Positions 1 through 7,990 are shown, counted from the stretch's first letter. The stretch is 26,110 nt of DNA from Anaerolineales bacterium UBA1429 (GCA_002329325.1 DCTX01000066.1:13140-39249); one strand, 5' to 3'. Numbers and translations: made by a program. The notes: generated by a model not told the origin, from the letters alone.

Positions 1-1
1 C

Positions 2-613
2 CAGTTGGCCCGCGAGCACCCCGTGGATGCCGATCTGGTGATCGGCGTGCCCGACTCGGCCACCGCCGCGGCCATCGGCTACGCCCAGGAGGCGGGCATC
101 CCCTATAGCGAGGGGCTGATGAAGAACCGCTACATCGGGCGCACCTTTATCCAGCCGGACGATCGCCTGCGCCAGGCGGGGGTGGCCCTCAAGTTCAACC
201 CCCTGCCCCAGGTGCTGGTGGGCAAGCGGGTGGTGGTGGTGGACGATTCCATCGTGCGCGGCAACACCAGCGCGCCCACGGTGGAGCTGCTGCGGCGCGC
301 CGGGGCGGGCGAGGTGCACCTGCGCATCTCCTCGCCGCCCATCCGGCACCCATGCTTCATGGGTGTGGACATGGCCACCTATGATGAGTTGATCGCCCAT
401 CGCCTCTCGGTCCAGGAGATCGAGCGGGAGATCGGCGCTGATACCCTCGGCTACCTTAGCCTGGAGGGGATGATCGAGGCGCTGCGGCGTCCCCTGGGGC
501 GCTTTTGCACGGCCTGTTTCTCGGGGGAGTACCCCTTTGAGCAAAAGGCAGGGGGCTTTTTGCCGCGAGAGCTGCAACGTTGCGGCACGGTAGAAAGGCA
601 GCAGGTGAGGTGA
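2..613 (+). CDS. purF: Amidophosphoribosyltransferase, 3' part (5' end outside window)
   Basis: This is the C-terminal ~203 residues of glutamine-PRPP amidotransferase, which makes 5-phosphoribosylamine in the first committed step of purine synthesis. The frame is already open at the left edge, so the N-terminal glutaminase domain lies upstream. The PRPP-binding loop is visible as VVVVDDSIVRGNT, preceded by the GVPDSA segment and the KNRYIGRTFI segment typical of the family. Cysteines in HPCFMG and in the FCTACFSGEYP motif match the ligand pattern of the Bacillus-type enzyme carrying a 4Fe-4S cluster. The TGA stop overlaps the GTG start of purD, so the two are probably translationally coupled. 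The identification is firm; only the N-terminal half is unseen. Confidence 0.97.
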   Translation, partial: QLAREHPVDADLVIGVPDSATAAAIGYAQEAGIPYSEGLMKNRYIGRTFIQPDDRLRQAGVALKFNPLPQVLVGKRVVVVDDSIVRGNTSAPTVELLRRAGAGEVHLRISSPPIRHPCFMGVDMATYDELIAHRLSVQEIEREIGADTLGYLSLEGMIEALRRPLGRFCTACFSGEYPFEQKAGGFLPRELQRCGTVERQQVR

Positions 614-1890
614 AACTACTCGTCGTCGGATCGGGGGGGCGTGAACACGCACTGGTCTGGGCGCTGCACCGTTCGCCTGAGGAGACCGAGATCTATGCGG
701 CGCCGGGGAACGGGGGGACGGCCGAGCTGGCCACCAATGTGCCCATCCGTGCCGAGGATGTGGATGGCATCGTGACCTTTGCCCGCAAAGAGGGCATTGA
801 CCTGGTGGTGGTGGGGCCAGAGGCGCCCTTGGCCCTGGGGTTGGTGGACGAGCTGCAATCGGTGGGCGTGCCCGCCTTTGGTCCCTCAGCGGCGGCGGCG
901 CGCATCGAATCCTCCAAGGTGTTCAGCAAGAGGTTCATGCGCGACCACGGCATTCCGACGGGCGCCTTTGCCGCCTTCACCGATTATGCCTCGGCGCGGG
1001 CCTATCTGGAGGCTCACCCCGCGCCCATCGTGATCAAGGCCGATGGCCTGGCGGCGGGCAAGGGCGTGCTGGTGTGCCAGCGTGACGAGGAGGCCCAGGA
1101 TGCGCTGCGGGCGATCATGCTGGAGCGGCGCTTTGGGGCTGCGGGCGACCGCGTGCTGGTGGAAGAGTTCCTCACCGGCCAGGAAGTGTCGGTGCTGGCC
1201 TTTTGCGATGGCGAGCACGTGGAGCCCATGATCCTCTCTCAGGACCACAAGGCCGCCTACGATGGCGACCGGGGCCCCAACACCGGCGGCATGGGCTGCT
1301 ATGCCCCCGCCCGGGTGCTGAGCCAGCCGATGCTGCAGCGCGTGGTGGATCAGGTGCTCCAGCCCACGGTGGACGGCCTGCGGGCGATGGGTGCTCCCTA
1401 TGTGGGGGTGCTCTATGCGGGGCTGATGGTCGAGGGGGATCGCTTCTCCGTCCTCGAGTTCAACTGCCGCTTTGGCGATCCCGAGGCCCAGGTGATCCTG
1501 CCCCTGCTGGAGACCGACCTGCTGGCGGTGATCGAGGCCTGCCTGAATGGCGACCTGGAGCAGATCGCCCTGCGCTGGACGGGCCAGACGGCGGTGTGCG
1601 TCGTGCTGACCTCGGGCGGCTATCCGGGCGACTATGAGCGGGGGTTCGAGATCGAGGGGCTGGACGCCCTGGCGGGGCGTCCGGACGTCTTTGCCTTTCA
1701 CGCCGGGACGCTGCGCGACGACGGTCGCGTCATCACCGATGGCGGGCGCGTGCTGGGCGTTACCGCCTGGGCCGACGATCTGCCCCGGGCCATGGGCCAG
1801 GCGTATGACGCCGTGGGCTCGATCCGCTGGCCGGGGATGACCTATCGTCGCGATATCGGGGCCAAGGGCCTGCCCAAGGAGACGCCATGA
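610..1890 (+). CDS. purD: Phosphoribosylamine-glycine ligase (GARS)
   Basis: This ATP-grasp ligase joins glycine to phosphoribosylamine to give GAR, the second step of purine synthesis. I place the start at GTG 610 (426 aa) because the protein then begins VKLLVVGSGGREHALVWAL, the usual GARS N-terminus, and because the GTG overlaps the purF TGA (GTGA). A start at TTG 580 would add ten non-conserved residues. Visible motifs are the N-domain glycine loop GSGGREHA, the ATP-grasp stretch KADGLAAGKGV, the NTGGMGCYAP loop and the metal/ATP site EFNCRFGDPEAQV. Length is normal for a monofunctional PurD. The last codons overlap purM by 4 bp. Confidence 0.97.
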   Translation: MKLLVVGSGGREHALVWALHRSPEETEIYAAPGNGGTAELATNVPIRAEDVDGIVTFARKEGIDLVVVGPEAPLALGLVDELQSVGVPAFGPSAAAARIESSKVFSKRFMRDHGIPTGAFAAFTDYASARAYLEAHPAPIVIKADGLAAGKGVLVCQRDEEAQDALRAIMLERRFGAAGDRVLVEEFLTGQEVSVLAFCDGEHVEPMILSQDHKAAYDGDRGPNTGGMGCYAPARVLSQPMLQRVVDQVLQPTVDGLRAMGAPYVGVLYAGLMVEGDRFSVLEFNCRFGDPEAQVILPLLETDLLAVIEACLNGDLEQIALRWTGQTAVCVVLTSGGYPGDYERGFEIEGLDALAGRPDVFAFHAGTLRDDGRVITDGGRVLGVTAWADDLPRAMGQAYDAVGSIRWPGMTYRRDIGAKGLPKETP

Positions 1891-2909
1891 GCGAGAACGC
1901 CTATGCCCGCTCGGGGGTGAACATCGATGCGGGCAACCGCGCCGTGGAGCTGATGAGCGCCGCCGTGCGTTCCACCTATGGCCCCGAGGTGCTCCTGGGG
2001 ATCGGCGCCTTTGGCGGGCTGTTCGATGCGGGCGTGCTGCAGGCCATGGCCCACCCCGTGCTGGTGGCCTCCACCGATGGCGTCGGCACCAAGACCGTGG
2101 TCTCGGGCGCCATCGGCCACTATGACAGCCTGGGCCGCGATATCGTCAACCACTGCATCAACGACATCCTGGTGCAGGGCGCCGAGCCGCTCTTCTTCCT
2201 GGACTATGTGGCGGCGCCCAGGCTGAACCCGGAGGTGATCGCCGAGGTGGTGGGCGGCGTCTCGGCGGCCTGCCGCGAGGCGGGCTGCGCCCTGTTGGGC
2301 GGCGAGACGGCCGAGATGCCCGGCGTCTATGCCCCGGGCCAGATGGACATCGCCGGCACCATCATCGGCGTGGTAGAGCGCGACGCCATCATCGATGGTA
2401 GCCGCATCGCGCCGGGCGACCGGCTCATCGGGCTGCGCTCCCACGGCCTGCACACCAACGGCTTCTCGTTGGTGCGCAGCCTGTTCGGCCCCGAGACCTA
2501 TGGCCAGCACGCCGATCTGCTGGGCCGTTCCCTGGGCGAGGCGCTGGCCGAGCCCCATCGCTCCTACCTGCCGTTGGTGCGCGCCATCCGGCCCGTGGCC
2601 GATATCAAGGGGCTGGCGCATCTGACGGGCGGGGCCTTTCTGGACAACATCCCCCGCATCCTGCCCAAGGGAGTCGGCGCCGTGGTGGATACGGGCGCCT
2701 GGCAGGTGCCGCCCCTCTTCCGGCTCATCCAGGAGACGGGCGCCATCGGGCGAGACGAGATGCACCGGGTGTTCAACATGGGCATCGGCATGGTCGTGAT
2801 CGTGGCCCCCGGCGATGTGGCGGCTGTGCAGGCGGCCCTGGACGAGCCGGCGCCCGTCATCGGCGAGATCGTGGCCCACACAGAGGGCGCGCGGGTAAGG
2901 CTGGTATGA
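1887..2909 (+). CDS. purM: Phosphoribosylformylglycinamidine cyclo-ligase (AIR synthetase)
   Basis: PurM closes the imidazole ring, converting FGAM plus ATP to AIR. The 340-residue protein shows the family landmarks in order: the N-terminal SGVNIDAGN, the DGVGTKT phosphate/Mg loop, GGETAEMPGVY, HTNGFSLVR, HLTGGAFLDNIPR and the NMGIGM motif near the C-terminus. Length is typical. The ATG overlaps the purD stop (ATGA at 1887-1890) and its own stop overlaps the purN ATG, placing it inside a tightly coupled pur operon. Nothing looks degraded or fused. Confidence 0.97.
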   Translation: MSENAYARSGVNIDAGNRAVELMSAAVRSTYGPEVLLGIGAFGGLFDAGVLQAMAHPVLVASTDGVGTKTVVSGAIGHYDSLGRDIVNHCINDILVQGAEPLFFLDYVAAPRLNPEVIAEVVGGVSAACREAGCALLGGETAEMPGVYAPGQMDIAGTIIGVVERDAIIDGSRIAPGDRLIGLRSHGLHTNGFSLVRSLFGPETYGQHADLLGRSLGEALAEPHRSYLPLVRAIRPVADIKGLAHLTGGAFLDNIPRILPKGVGAVVDTGAWQVPPLFRLIQETGAIGRDEMHRVFNMGIGMVVIVAPGDVAAVQAALDEPAPVIGEIVAHTEGARVRLV

Positions 2910-3526
2910 AGCACCTGGCCGTCCTGATCTCTGGCAGCGGCACGAACCTGCAGGCCATCATCGACGCCATCGAGGCGGGGCGCCTGCAGGATACACGCAT
3001 CGCGGTGGTAGTATCCAACCGCAAGGCGGCCTGCGGGCTGGCTCGGGCCGAGCGCCACGGCATCCCCACCCTGTATCACCCTCTGTTGCCCTATCGCAAG
3101 GCGGGGCGCTCGCGCGAAGAGTACGATGCCGACCTGGCCGACATGCTGGCGCCCTACGGGGTGGACCTGGTGGTGCTGGCGGGGTGGATGCACATCTTCT
3201 CCATGACCTTCCTGCGGCGCTATCCCCGGGTGCTCAACATTCACCCGGCGCTGCCGGGCACCTTTCCGGGCATGCACGCCATTCAGGAGGCCTGGGAGGC
3301 CCATCAGCGGGGCGAGATCCAGGAGACAGGGGTCATGATCCACTGGGCCCCGGACGAGGCGGTGGATAGCGGCCCCGTGGTGGCCTGCCAGCGGGTGCCC
3401 ATCCTGCCGGAAGACACGCTGGAGACGCTGGAGGCGCGCATCCACGCCGTGGAGCACGATCTGTACGTGCGCACCATCGCCGACGTGCTAGGGGTGCCCC
3501 TGGCCCCGGACCCGGAGGGCGCCTAG
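2906..3526 (+). CDS. purN: Phosphoribosylglycinamide formyltransferase (10-formyl-THF dependent)
   Basis: PurN transfers a formyl group from 10-formyltetrahydrofolate to GAR. The 206-residue protein begins with LISGSGTNLQAII, the phosphate-binding loop of the family. It carries the catalytic triad region as NIHPALPGTFPG (Asn111, His113) and DEAVDSGPVV (Asp154). The start overlaps the purM stop by 4 bp. It is the last pur gene on this strand. No purH follows, so the end of the pathway must be encoded elsewhere. The TAG stop sits in a CTAG palindrome that also supplies the stop of the convergent methyltransferase gene. Confidence 0.95.
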   Translation: MKHLAVLISGSGTNLQAIIDAIEAGRLQDTRIAVVVSNRKAACGLARAERHGIPTLYHPLLPYRKAGRSREEYDADLADMLAPYGVDLVVLAGWMHIFSMTFLRRYPRVLNIHPALPGTFPGMHAIQEAWEAHQRGEIQETGVMIHWAPDEAVDSGPVVACQRVPILPEDTLETLEARIHAVEHDLYVRTIADVLGVPLAPDPEGA

Positions 3527-4353
3527 GGCGTTGGCGCCCCTCGCGCCGCGGCCCACCGTTGGCGCACGATCTCGTACACGACGGCGGCTGTGGCGGCCGA
3601 GACGTTCAGCGAGCTGGCGCCGCCCGCCATGGGCAGCCGCGCCACCACATCCGCCGTGGCCCGCACCTCGGGCGAGAGCCCGTCCCGCTCGCTGCCGATG
3701 AGCAGCGCCAGCGGGCCGCTGCAATCCACCTCATAGAGCAACCTGTCGCCGTGGGCCGAGGTGCCCACCACCCGCAGCGCCAGGCCCCTGGCCCGCAGCC
3801 CGGCGTACCAGGCGAGCAGGGCGGCCTCCTCCCTCACACGAACCACCGGCAGCGCATAGAGGGAGCCCATGGTTGCCTGCACCGTGCGGGGATCGTACAG
3901 GTCCACAGAAGGCTCGACCACCACCACCGCCGTTGCGCCCGCGGCGTCTGCCGTGCGGATGATGGCCCCCAGGTTGCCCGGCGTGCGCAACTGGTAGCCG
4001 ATGAGAACCAGGAGATCGTCGTCCGCGGGGATCTCTGCCAGGCTGCGATCCTGGATGCGCACCGCCGCGGCGATGCCCTGGGGATCATCGCGCTGCGAGA
4101 GGGCGCGAAACACCTCCTCGGAGACGGCCAGCGAGGCGATGCCCTCGCTCTGGGCCACCAGGCCCCTGGCGCGCTCGCTCACCAGCAGCTCGGGCGCGTG
4201 AATGAGCATGTCCACAGGCGCGCCCCGTGTCAGCGCCTCCTCGACGATGCGGATCCCCTCGATCCAGTAGCGACCCTGGCGCTCGCGGTGCTTGCGCATC
4301 CGCAGGGCGCGCAAGGCCTTGATCTGGGGGTTGCGCGTGCTGGTGATCAACAT
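3523..4353 (-). CDS. TrmH/SpoU-family RNA 2'-O-ribose methyltransferase
   Basis: This is a SPOUT-class enzyme expected to methylate a ribose 2'-OH in rRNA or tRNA using S-adenosylmethionine. The 276-residue protein has an N-terminal substrate-binding part (about 1-105, opening with TSTRNPQIKALRAL and the RYWIEGIRIVEEA segment). The catalytic knot domain follows with motif 1 RTPGNLGAIIRTADAAG (Asn127, Arg133), motif 2 LLIGSERDGLSPEV and motif 3 LPMAGGASSLNVSAATA (Asn250). The exact RNA target cannot be read from sequence. ATG 4353 has a GGAGGAG about 11 nt upstream. It lies 42 bp after the TauE/SafE permease gene and is probably the third gene of that unit. Its TAG stop overlaps the purN stop on the other strand. 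Confidence 0.9.
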   Translation of the reverse strand: MLITSTRNPQIKALRALRMRKHRERQGRYWIEGIRIVEEALTRGAPVDMLIHAPELLVSERARGLVAQSEGIASLAVSEEVFRALSQRDDPQGIAAAVRIQDRSLAEIPADDDLLVLIGYQLRTPGNLGAIIRTADAAGATAVVVVEPSVDLYDPRTVQATMGSLYALPVVRVREEAALLAWYAGLRARGLALRVVGTSAHGDRLLYEVDCSGPLALLIGSERDGLSPEVRATADVVARLPMAGGASSLNVSAATAAVVYEIVRQRWAAARGAPTP

Positions 4354-4395
4354 GGTAGCGAGAACTCCTCCCGGCCGGGCGCCCCGCGACGACGC

Positions 4396-5265
4396 CTAGA
4401 AGAAGGCTGCCGCCAGCCGGACGAGGACCATCCCCGCCACGCCCAGCACGACATAGCAAAAGTAGCGCCGCAAGCGGAGGCCATCGAGCTTGCTGCAGAG
4501 AGACATGCCGATCTGAAAGCCAATGCTGCCGCCCACCAGGAGCGCCATGAGCACCGGCAGATTGGCGTTGCCCTCGCTGGCGTGGGTGACGGTGGCCACC
4601 AGCGAGGTGAGCCACACCATGAACAGGCTGGTGACGACGGCGCGGTGGGTGCGCATGCCCACCAGGTAGACCAGGGCGGGCAACAGGATGATGCCGCCGC
4701 CCACGCCCAGCAGCCCGGTGAGATAGCCCGCGAACAGGCCAAAATAGGCCAGCACCGGGATGGAGAGGCGCGGCGTCTCCAGGCTCGGAAAGTTGGCATA
4801 GGGCGGGATGTGGATGCGGGCAAAGAGGCCCACGCGGACGCTGCGCGGGTTCGGGCGCTTGGTCTCCAGGAACATCCAGCCAAAGATCACTACCAGCAGG
4901 GCGAACAGCACCAACAGGGTGTAGAAATCAACGGCAGCCACGGGCGTGCCATTGAGGCGGAGGGAGCCAAGCTCTTTGAGGGACTTGAGGGTCTGGGAGC
5001 CAAAGTAGACGCCGCTGACATTCCCCCCGAACAGCACGAGGGCCAGCTTGTAGTCCGCCAGATTGCTCTTGCGCCGCCAGTAGAGCCCCGCCGTCGAGAC
5101 GCCCAGGATGTTCATGACGCCGGTGCCCACGGCGACGGGCATCGGCAGGCCCAGGACCACATTGAGCAGGGGGGTGACCAAAAAGCCGCCGCCGACGCCA
5201 AAGAGGCCCGTGAGCAGGCCGGCGACGATGGCGATGAGGGATGCGCCCAGGATCGTACCGATCAT
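4396..5265 (-). CDS. TauE/SafE-family membrane permease (sulfite/organosulfonate exporter family)
   Basis: This 289-residue multi-pass membrane protein has the internal duplication typical of the family. The glycine motif LFGVGGGFLVTPLL sits near residues 21-34 and is repeated as LLGVGGGIILLPALV near 185-199. Hydrophobic segments suggest about eight transmembrane helices, with a longer hydrophilic linker at about 134-168. Family members are linked to export of sulfite, sulfoacetate or other small anions, but the substrate is not readable here and no sulfur-metabolism gene is adjacent. The ATG overlaps the TGA of an upstream 40-residue membrane peptide gene by 4 bp, suggesting coupled translation. 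Confidence 0.9.
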   Translation of the reverse strand: MIGTILGASLIAIVAGLLTGLFGVGGGFLVTPLLNVVLGLPMPVAVGTGVMNILGVSTAGLYWRRKSNLADYKLALVLFGGNVSGVYFGSQTLKSLKELGSLRLNGTPVAAVDFYTLLVLFALLVVIFGWMFLETKRPNPRSVRVGLFARIHIPPYANFPSLETPRLSIPVLAYFGLFAGYLTGLLGVGGGIILLPALVYLVGMRTHRAVVTSLFMVWLTSLVATVTHASEGNANLPVLMALLVGGSIGFQIGMSLCSKLDGLRLRRYFCYVVLGVAGMVLVRLAAAFF

Positions 5266-5384
5266 CCGTCCTGGCCCCCTCTTCTGCGGTGCCGGTCACG
5301 TAGCCACTCAAAGGCCCAGGCGCTGAGCAGCCCCCAGGCGATGGGGATCACCAAACCCAGCACAATATTCAGAGCGACACGCAT
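5262..5384 (-). CDS. Single-pass membrane microprotein (40 aa) coupled to the TauE/SafE gene
   Basis: I read a 40-codon gene starting at ATG 5384, with a strong AAGGAG about 11 nt upstream (around 5396-5401). The peptide begins MRVALNIVLGLVIPIAWG and continues into a second hydrophobic stretch (LLSAWAFEWL), followed by a very basic tail (RDRHRRRGG). By the positive-inside rule the C-terminus should face the cytoplasm. Its TGA overlaps the ATG of the TauE/SafE permease (ATGA 5262-5265). The reading frame stays open further upstream to about 5492, but that extension has no comparable ribosome site and is Cys/Arg/Ser-rich, so I take it as leader. No family is recognised. It could be a small permease subunit or just a leader peptide for translational coupling. 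Confidence 0.65.
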   Translation of the reverse strand: MRVALNIVLGLVIPIAWGLLSAWAFEWLRDRHRRRGGQDG

Positions 5385-5518
5385 AGGGCAGAGCTCCTTT
5401 CGACAGCATCCCGAATGGCCCATCCTGCTGAGAGGCTCGCCAGAGCGTCCATCGCTCGTGTCTGGCAGCATGGCATGGCGCTGGTGCTGCACGGCAGCCG
5501 TAGCATGGGGCAGGCGGC

Positions 5519-5548
5519 ATTATAGGGCAGGCGAGGGCGATACGACAA
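5519..5548 (-). promoter_or_regulatory. Sigma-70-type promoter for microprotein-TauE-methyltransferase unit
   Basis: On the minus strand there is a perfect TATAAT (5519-5524) preceded, after 18 bp, by TTGTCG (5543-5548). Transcription should begin near 5512, leaving a ~128-nt leader before the 40-codon gene. It lies just downstream of the deacetylase-like gene stop, so it separates two minus-strand transcription units. Confidence 0.7.
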
Positions 5549-5584
5549 GTCGGGCGCCTACGTGGAGGGGCGCATGCCCTGTGG

Positions 5585-6508
5585 CTAGGTCTGCTCTGTT
5601 CCCCCGTCGCGGGTGGGCGGGATGCCCAGGGCCTCGCGCAGCGGGCCAAAGGCAAAGGCGCCCAACAGGGCATCCAGCTTGGCGAGGGTGCGCCGCGCCC
5701 CCAGACGGCTGGCGACCCGGGCCCAGAGCGGCGCCCGCGGCGGGACCGGCGTGCCCAGATCGGTCTCCCAAGGGGACAAGTAGAGCGACAAAGGCCGTCC
5801 GGCGCGCTGGACGCTGGCCAGGGCCGCATAGAGCAGCGGCAGGGGCGTCGCCCGCAGCGAAAGCCCCCCGGCCAGGGGCAATGTCAGGCCGCCCAGGGTG
5901 TGGACCGTGGGCGGGAACTCCCAGAACGCCTCGGAGGGGTGATCGCGCAGAGGTTCCTCCGGCGTGGGGCGGTAGGGGGCCAGCGGCGCGCCGGCCACGC
6001 CATACCAGGGCGTGCGGGCGGGATGGATGCTGGAGTCGTAGCGGTAGCCGCGGCGCCGCAGCGCCTCCAGCGCCCAGCCCGCGTCGGCATCCAGCGAGAA
6101 GCCGGGCGCTCGAAAGCCCACGATCTCCTGGATGGGCAGCACCTCTGCGGCGGCCTCGTCAAAGGCGGCCAGGTCCTGGGCAAAGAGCTCCGGGGCCAGG
6201 CTATGCACGGGGCGGGGGCGCCAGCCGTAGCAGGCGATCTCGTGCCCTTCGTCATGGAGGCGGCGCACCAGGGCGGGGTGGCGGCGCAACACATCTCCCA
6301 AGACAAAGAAGGTGGCCCGCACCCGGCGGCGCTGCAGCAAGGCCAGGATCGGCTCGATGGCCCAGGCCAGACGGCGCTCTGGCCGCTGCGACGATGCATA
6401 GGGGGCGAGGAACCCGGCGTGGAACCAGTCCTCCAGGTGGATGGCCAGGGCGTTGGGCATCGTGGGGGGCGAGGGCTGGGGCATGTTGGCGCTGGGCGCG
6501 AGGCTCAT
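5585..6508 (-). CDS. Polysaccharide-deacetylase-like protein (DUF3473/PEP-CTERM-locus type), zinc-site histidines missing
   Basis: The 307-residue protein resembles the NodB-fold deacetylases found in exopolysaccharide loci. It has an N-terminal AIHLEDWFH (Glu26, Asp27; usual form DVEDYF), then RATFFVLGDV, GHEIACYGW (89-96), VGFRAPGFSLD (130-140), YRYDSSI and a C-terminal LYLSPWETD that parallels the family's LYFHPWE. The usual S-H-G-Y-x-H zinc-binding stretch reads C-Y-G-W-R-P here (residues 93-98), so both metal histidines are absent. The protein may be catalytically altered or a binding protein. The ATG at 6508 overlaps the stop of the upstream glycosyltransferase (ATGA). A longer open frame upstream is only a shadow inside that gene. 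Confidence 0.82.
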   Translation of the reverse strand: MSLAPSANMPQPSPPTMPNALAIHLEDWFHAGFLAPYASSQRPERRLAWAIEPILALLQRRRVRATFFVLGDVLRRHPALVRRLHDEGHEIACYGWRPRPVHSLAPELFAQDLAAFDEAAAEVLPIQEIVGFRAPGFSLDADAGWALEALRRRGYRYDSSIHPARTPWYGVAGAPLAPYRPTPEEPLRDHPSEAFWEFPPTVHTLGGLTLPLAGGLSLRATPLPLLYAALASVQRAGRPLSLYLSPWETDLGTPVPPRAPLWARVASRLGARRTLAKLDALLGAFAFGPLREALGIPPTRDGGTEQT

Positions 6509-7269
6509 CGCCCCTGCCCTTCCCTGCGCGACCGCCTGCGCGACCAGGGCAGCGCCTCCAGACGCAGCCGCAAGATCGTGCCGATCGAGCGATAGACCTC
6601 GGCCCGGGAGATCTTGCTGACGCCCTGGCGACGGTTGTCGAACACGATGGGCAGCTCGCCGATGCGGTAGCCCTGGCGTTCGCAGCGGGTCACCATCTCG
6701 ACCAGGAAGGAGTAGCCGCTGGAGAGGATCGTCTTGGGATCGATGGCGCGCAACACGTCGGCCTGGTAGCAGCGAAAGCCGGCGGTGCAATCGCGGGTGC
6801 GCAGGCCCAGCACGGTGTGGGCGATGGCGTTGGCGCCGCGGCTGAGCAACACCCTCGGCCAGCTGCAGCCCCGCGCCGTGCCGCCCGGCACATAGCGCGA
6901 GCCGATGGCCACGTCGTTGGCGCGGGCCAGGGCCAACAGGTCCGGCAGGTAGCGCGGGTTGTGAGAAAAGTCGGCGTCCATGGTGATGGCATAGCCATAG
7001 CCCTCGGCCAGAGCGCGTTCAAAGCCGCAGGTGTAGGCCGTGCCCAGGCCGAGCTTGGCGGGGCGGTGCGCCACGCGCACGCGGGCGTCGCTGGCGGCCA
7101 GGGCGTCGGCGAGGGCGCCCGTGCCGTCGGGCGAGTTGTCGTCCACGATCAGGACGTGCAGGGGGGCAGGCTGGGCCAGGATCTCGCCCACCAACCGTTC
7201 CAGGTTCTCGATCTCGTTGTAGGTGGGGACGATGACCAGCGCCTGCTCCGCGCGTTCTCTTGCCGCCAT
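6505..7269 (-). CDS. GT2 glycosyltransferase, dolichol/polyprenol-phosphate mannosyltransferase (DPM1) type
   Basis: This 254-residue GT-A enzyme is expected to transfer a sugar from a nucleotide donor to polyprenyl phosphate on the inner membrane face. Diagnostic segments are VIVPTYNEIENLERLV, LIVDDNSPDGTG, the metal-binding MDADFSHNPRYLPDLL (DAD at 98-100), GSRYVPGG and GYSFLVEM near the C-terminus. These are very close to the DPM1-type pattern. It lacks a C-terminal membrane domain, so it is the short soluble/peripheral form. It starts 7 bp after the upstream GT2 gene and overlaps the downstream deacetylase-like gene by 4 bp, making it the middle gene of a three-gene operon. Confidence 0.92.
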   Translation of the reverse strand: MAARERAEQALVIVPTYNEIENLERLVGEILAQPAPLHVLIVDDNSPDGTGALADALAASDARVRVAHRPAKLGLGTAYTCGFERALAEGYGYAITMDADFSHNPRYLPDLLALARANDVAIGSRYVPGGTARGCSWPRVLLSRGANAIAHTVLGLRTRDCTAGFRCYQADVLRAIDPKTILSSGYSFLVEMVTRCERQGYRIGELPIVFDNRRQGVSKISRAEVYRSIGTILRLRLEALPWSRRRSRREGQGR

Positions 7270-7276
7270 GGACGCC

Positions 7277-7990
7277 TCACTCTTGTTCGTGCACCGATGC
7301 TGCGGCGGGCCGGTTCGCCGTCACGGCGGGGCGCCAGCGACGGTAGCGGAAGAGGGCGCGCACGGCGGGCCAGCCATCGCGCCAGGGGGAGAGCTTTTTC
7401 TGCTCGCGGGGCGCGTACGAGATGGGCACCTCGACGATGGCGTAGCCTTGCCGGGCGATCTTGGCCGTGATCTCGGGCTCCAGGTCGAACCGGTTGCACT
7501 CGATCTCCAGGCTCTTGGCGATGGGCGCCAGCATGAGCTTGTAGCAGGTCTCCATGTCGTGCAGGCGGGTGCCATAGAGCAGGTTGGTGAGCCAGGTGAG
7601 GAATCGGTTGCCCCACCGGACAAAGAGCTTTTGCCCGGCAAGATCGCGCACGCCATAGACCACCGAGGCGCGGCCTTCGCGCAAGGGGGCCAACAGCAAG
7701 GGGTACTCCTCCGGGGCGTACTCCAGATCGGCATCCTGGATGATGACGGCATCGCCCTGGGCGAACTCGATGGCTGTGCGAATGGCGGCGCCCTTGCCCC
7801 GGTTGACGCCGTGGCGGATCACCCGCAGGCCCGGGAGCTGCAATCCCTGTAGGATGGCCTCGGTGCCGTCGCTGGAGCAGTCGTCCACGACGATGATCTC
7901 CTTCTCGACGGGGACGGCTGCCACCCGGCGCAGAATCGCGTCCACACCGGCCTCTTCGTTGTATACCGGCACGAGCACCGAGAGCTTCAT
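7277..7990 (-). CDS. GT2 glycosyltransferase, polyprenyl-phosphate glycosyltransferase type
   Basis: This 237-residue GT-A fold transferase has SVLVPVYNEEAGVDAIL at the start, IIVVDDCSSDGTEAIL, NRGKGAAIRTAIEFAQGD, the metal-binding IIQDADLEY (DAD at 86-88) and a C-terminal LEPEITAKIARQGYAIVEVPISY. These match bacterial dolichyl-phosphate-glucose/mannose synthase-like proteins. The donor sugar cannot be determined. It is the first gene of a minus-strand operon with the DPM1-type transferase and the deacetylase-like protein, which suggests synthesis of a lipid-linked sugar for envelope glycan. ATG 7990 is preceded by AGGAACCACCAGG, a modest ribosome site. Confidence 0.9.
   Translation of the reverse strand: MKLSVLVPVYNEEAGVDAILRRVAAVPVEKEIIVVDDCSSDGTEAILQGLQLPGLRVIRHGVNRGKGAAIRTAIEFAQGDAVIIQDADLEYAPEEYPLLLAPLREGRASVVYGVRDLAGQKLFVRWGNRFLTWLTNLLYGTRLHDMETCYKLMLAPIAKSLEIECNRFDLEPEITAKIARQGYAIVEVPISYAPREQKKLSPWRDGWPAVRALFRYRRWRPAVTANRPAAASVHEQE

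Noticed and set aside
5385..5492. Longer N-terminus for the 40-residue microprotein
   Set aside because: The in-frame extension from GTG 5492 lacks a ribosome site, whereas ATG 5384 has AAGGAG at proper spacing and begins with a typical membrane peptide.
3559..7470. A 1303-codon open frame on the plus strand
   Set aside because: It lies opposite five well-supported minus-strand genes, has low-complexity Arg/Ala/Gly/His-rich content and no family motif. It is a GC-rich antisense shadow.
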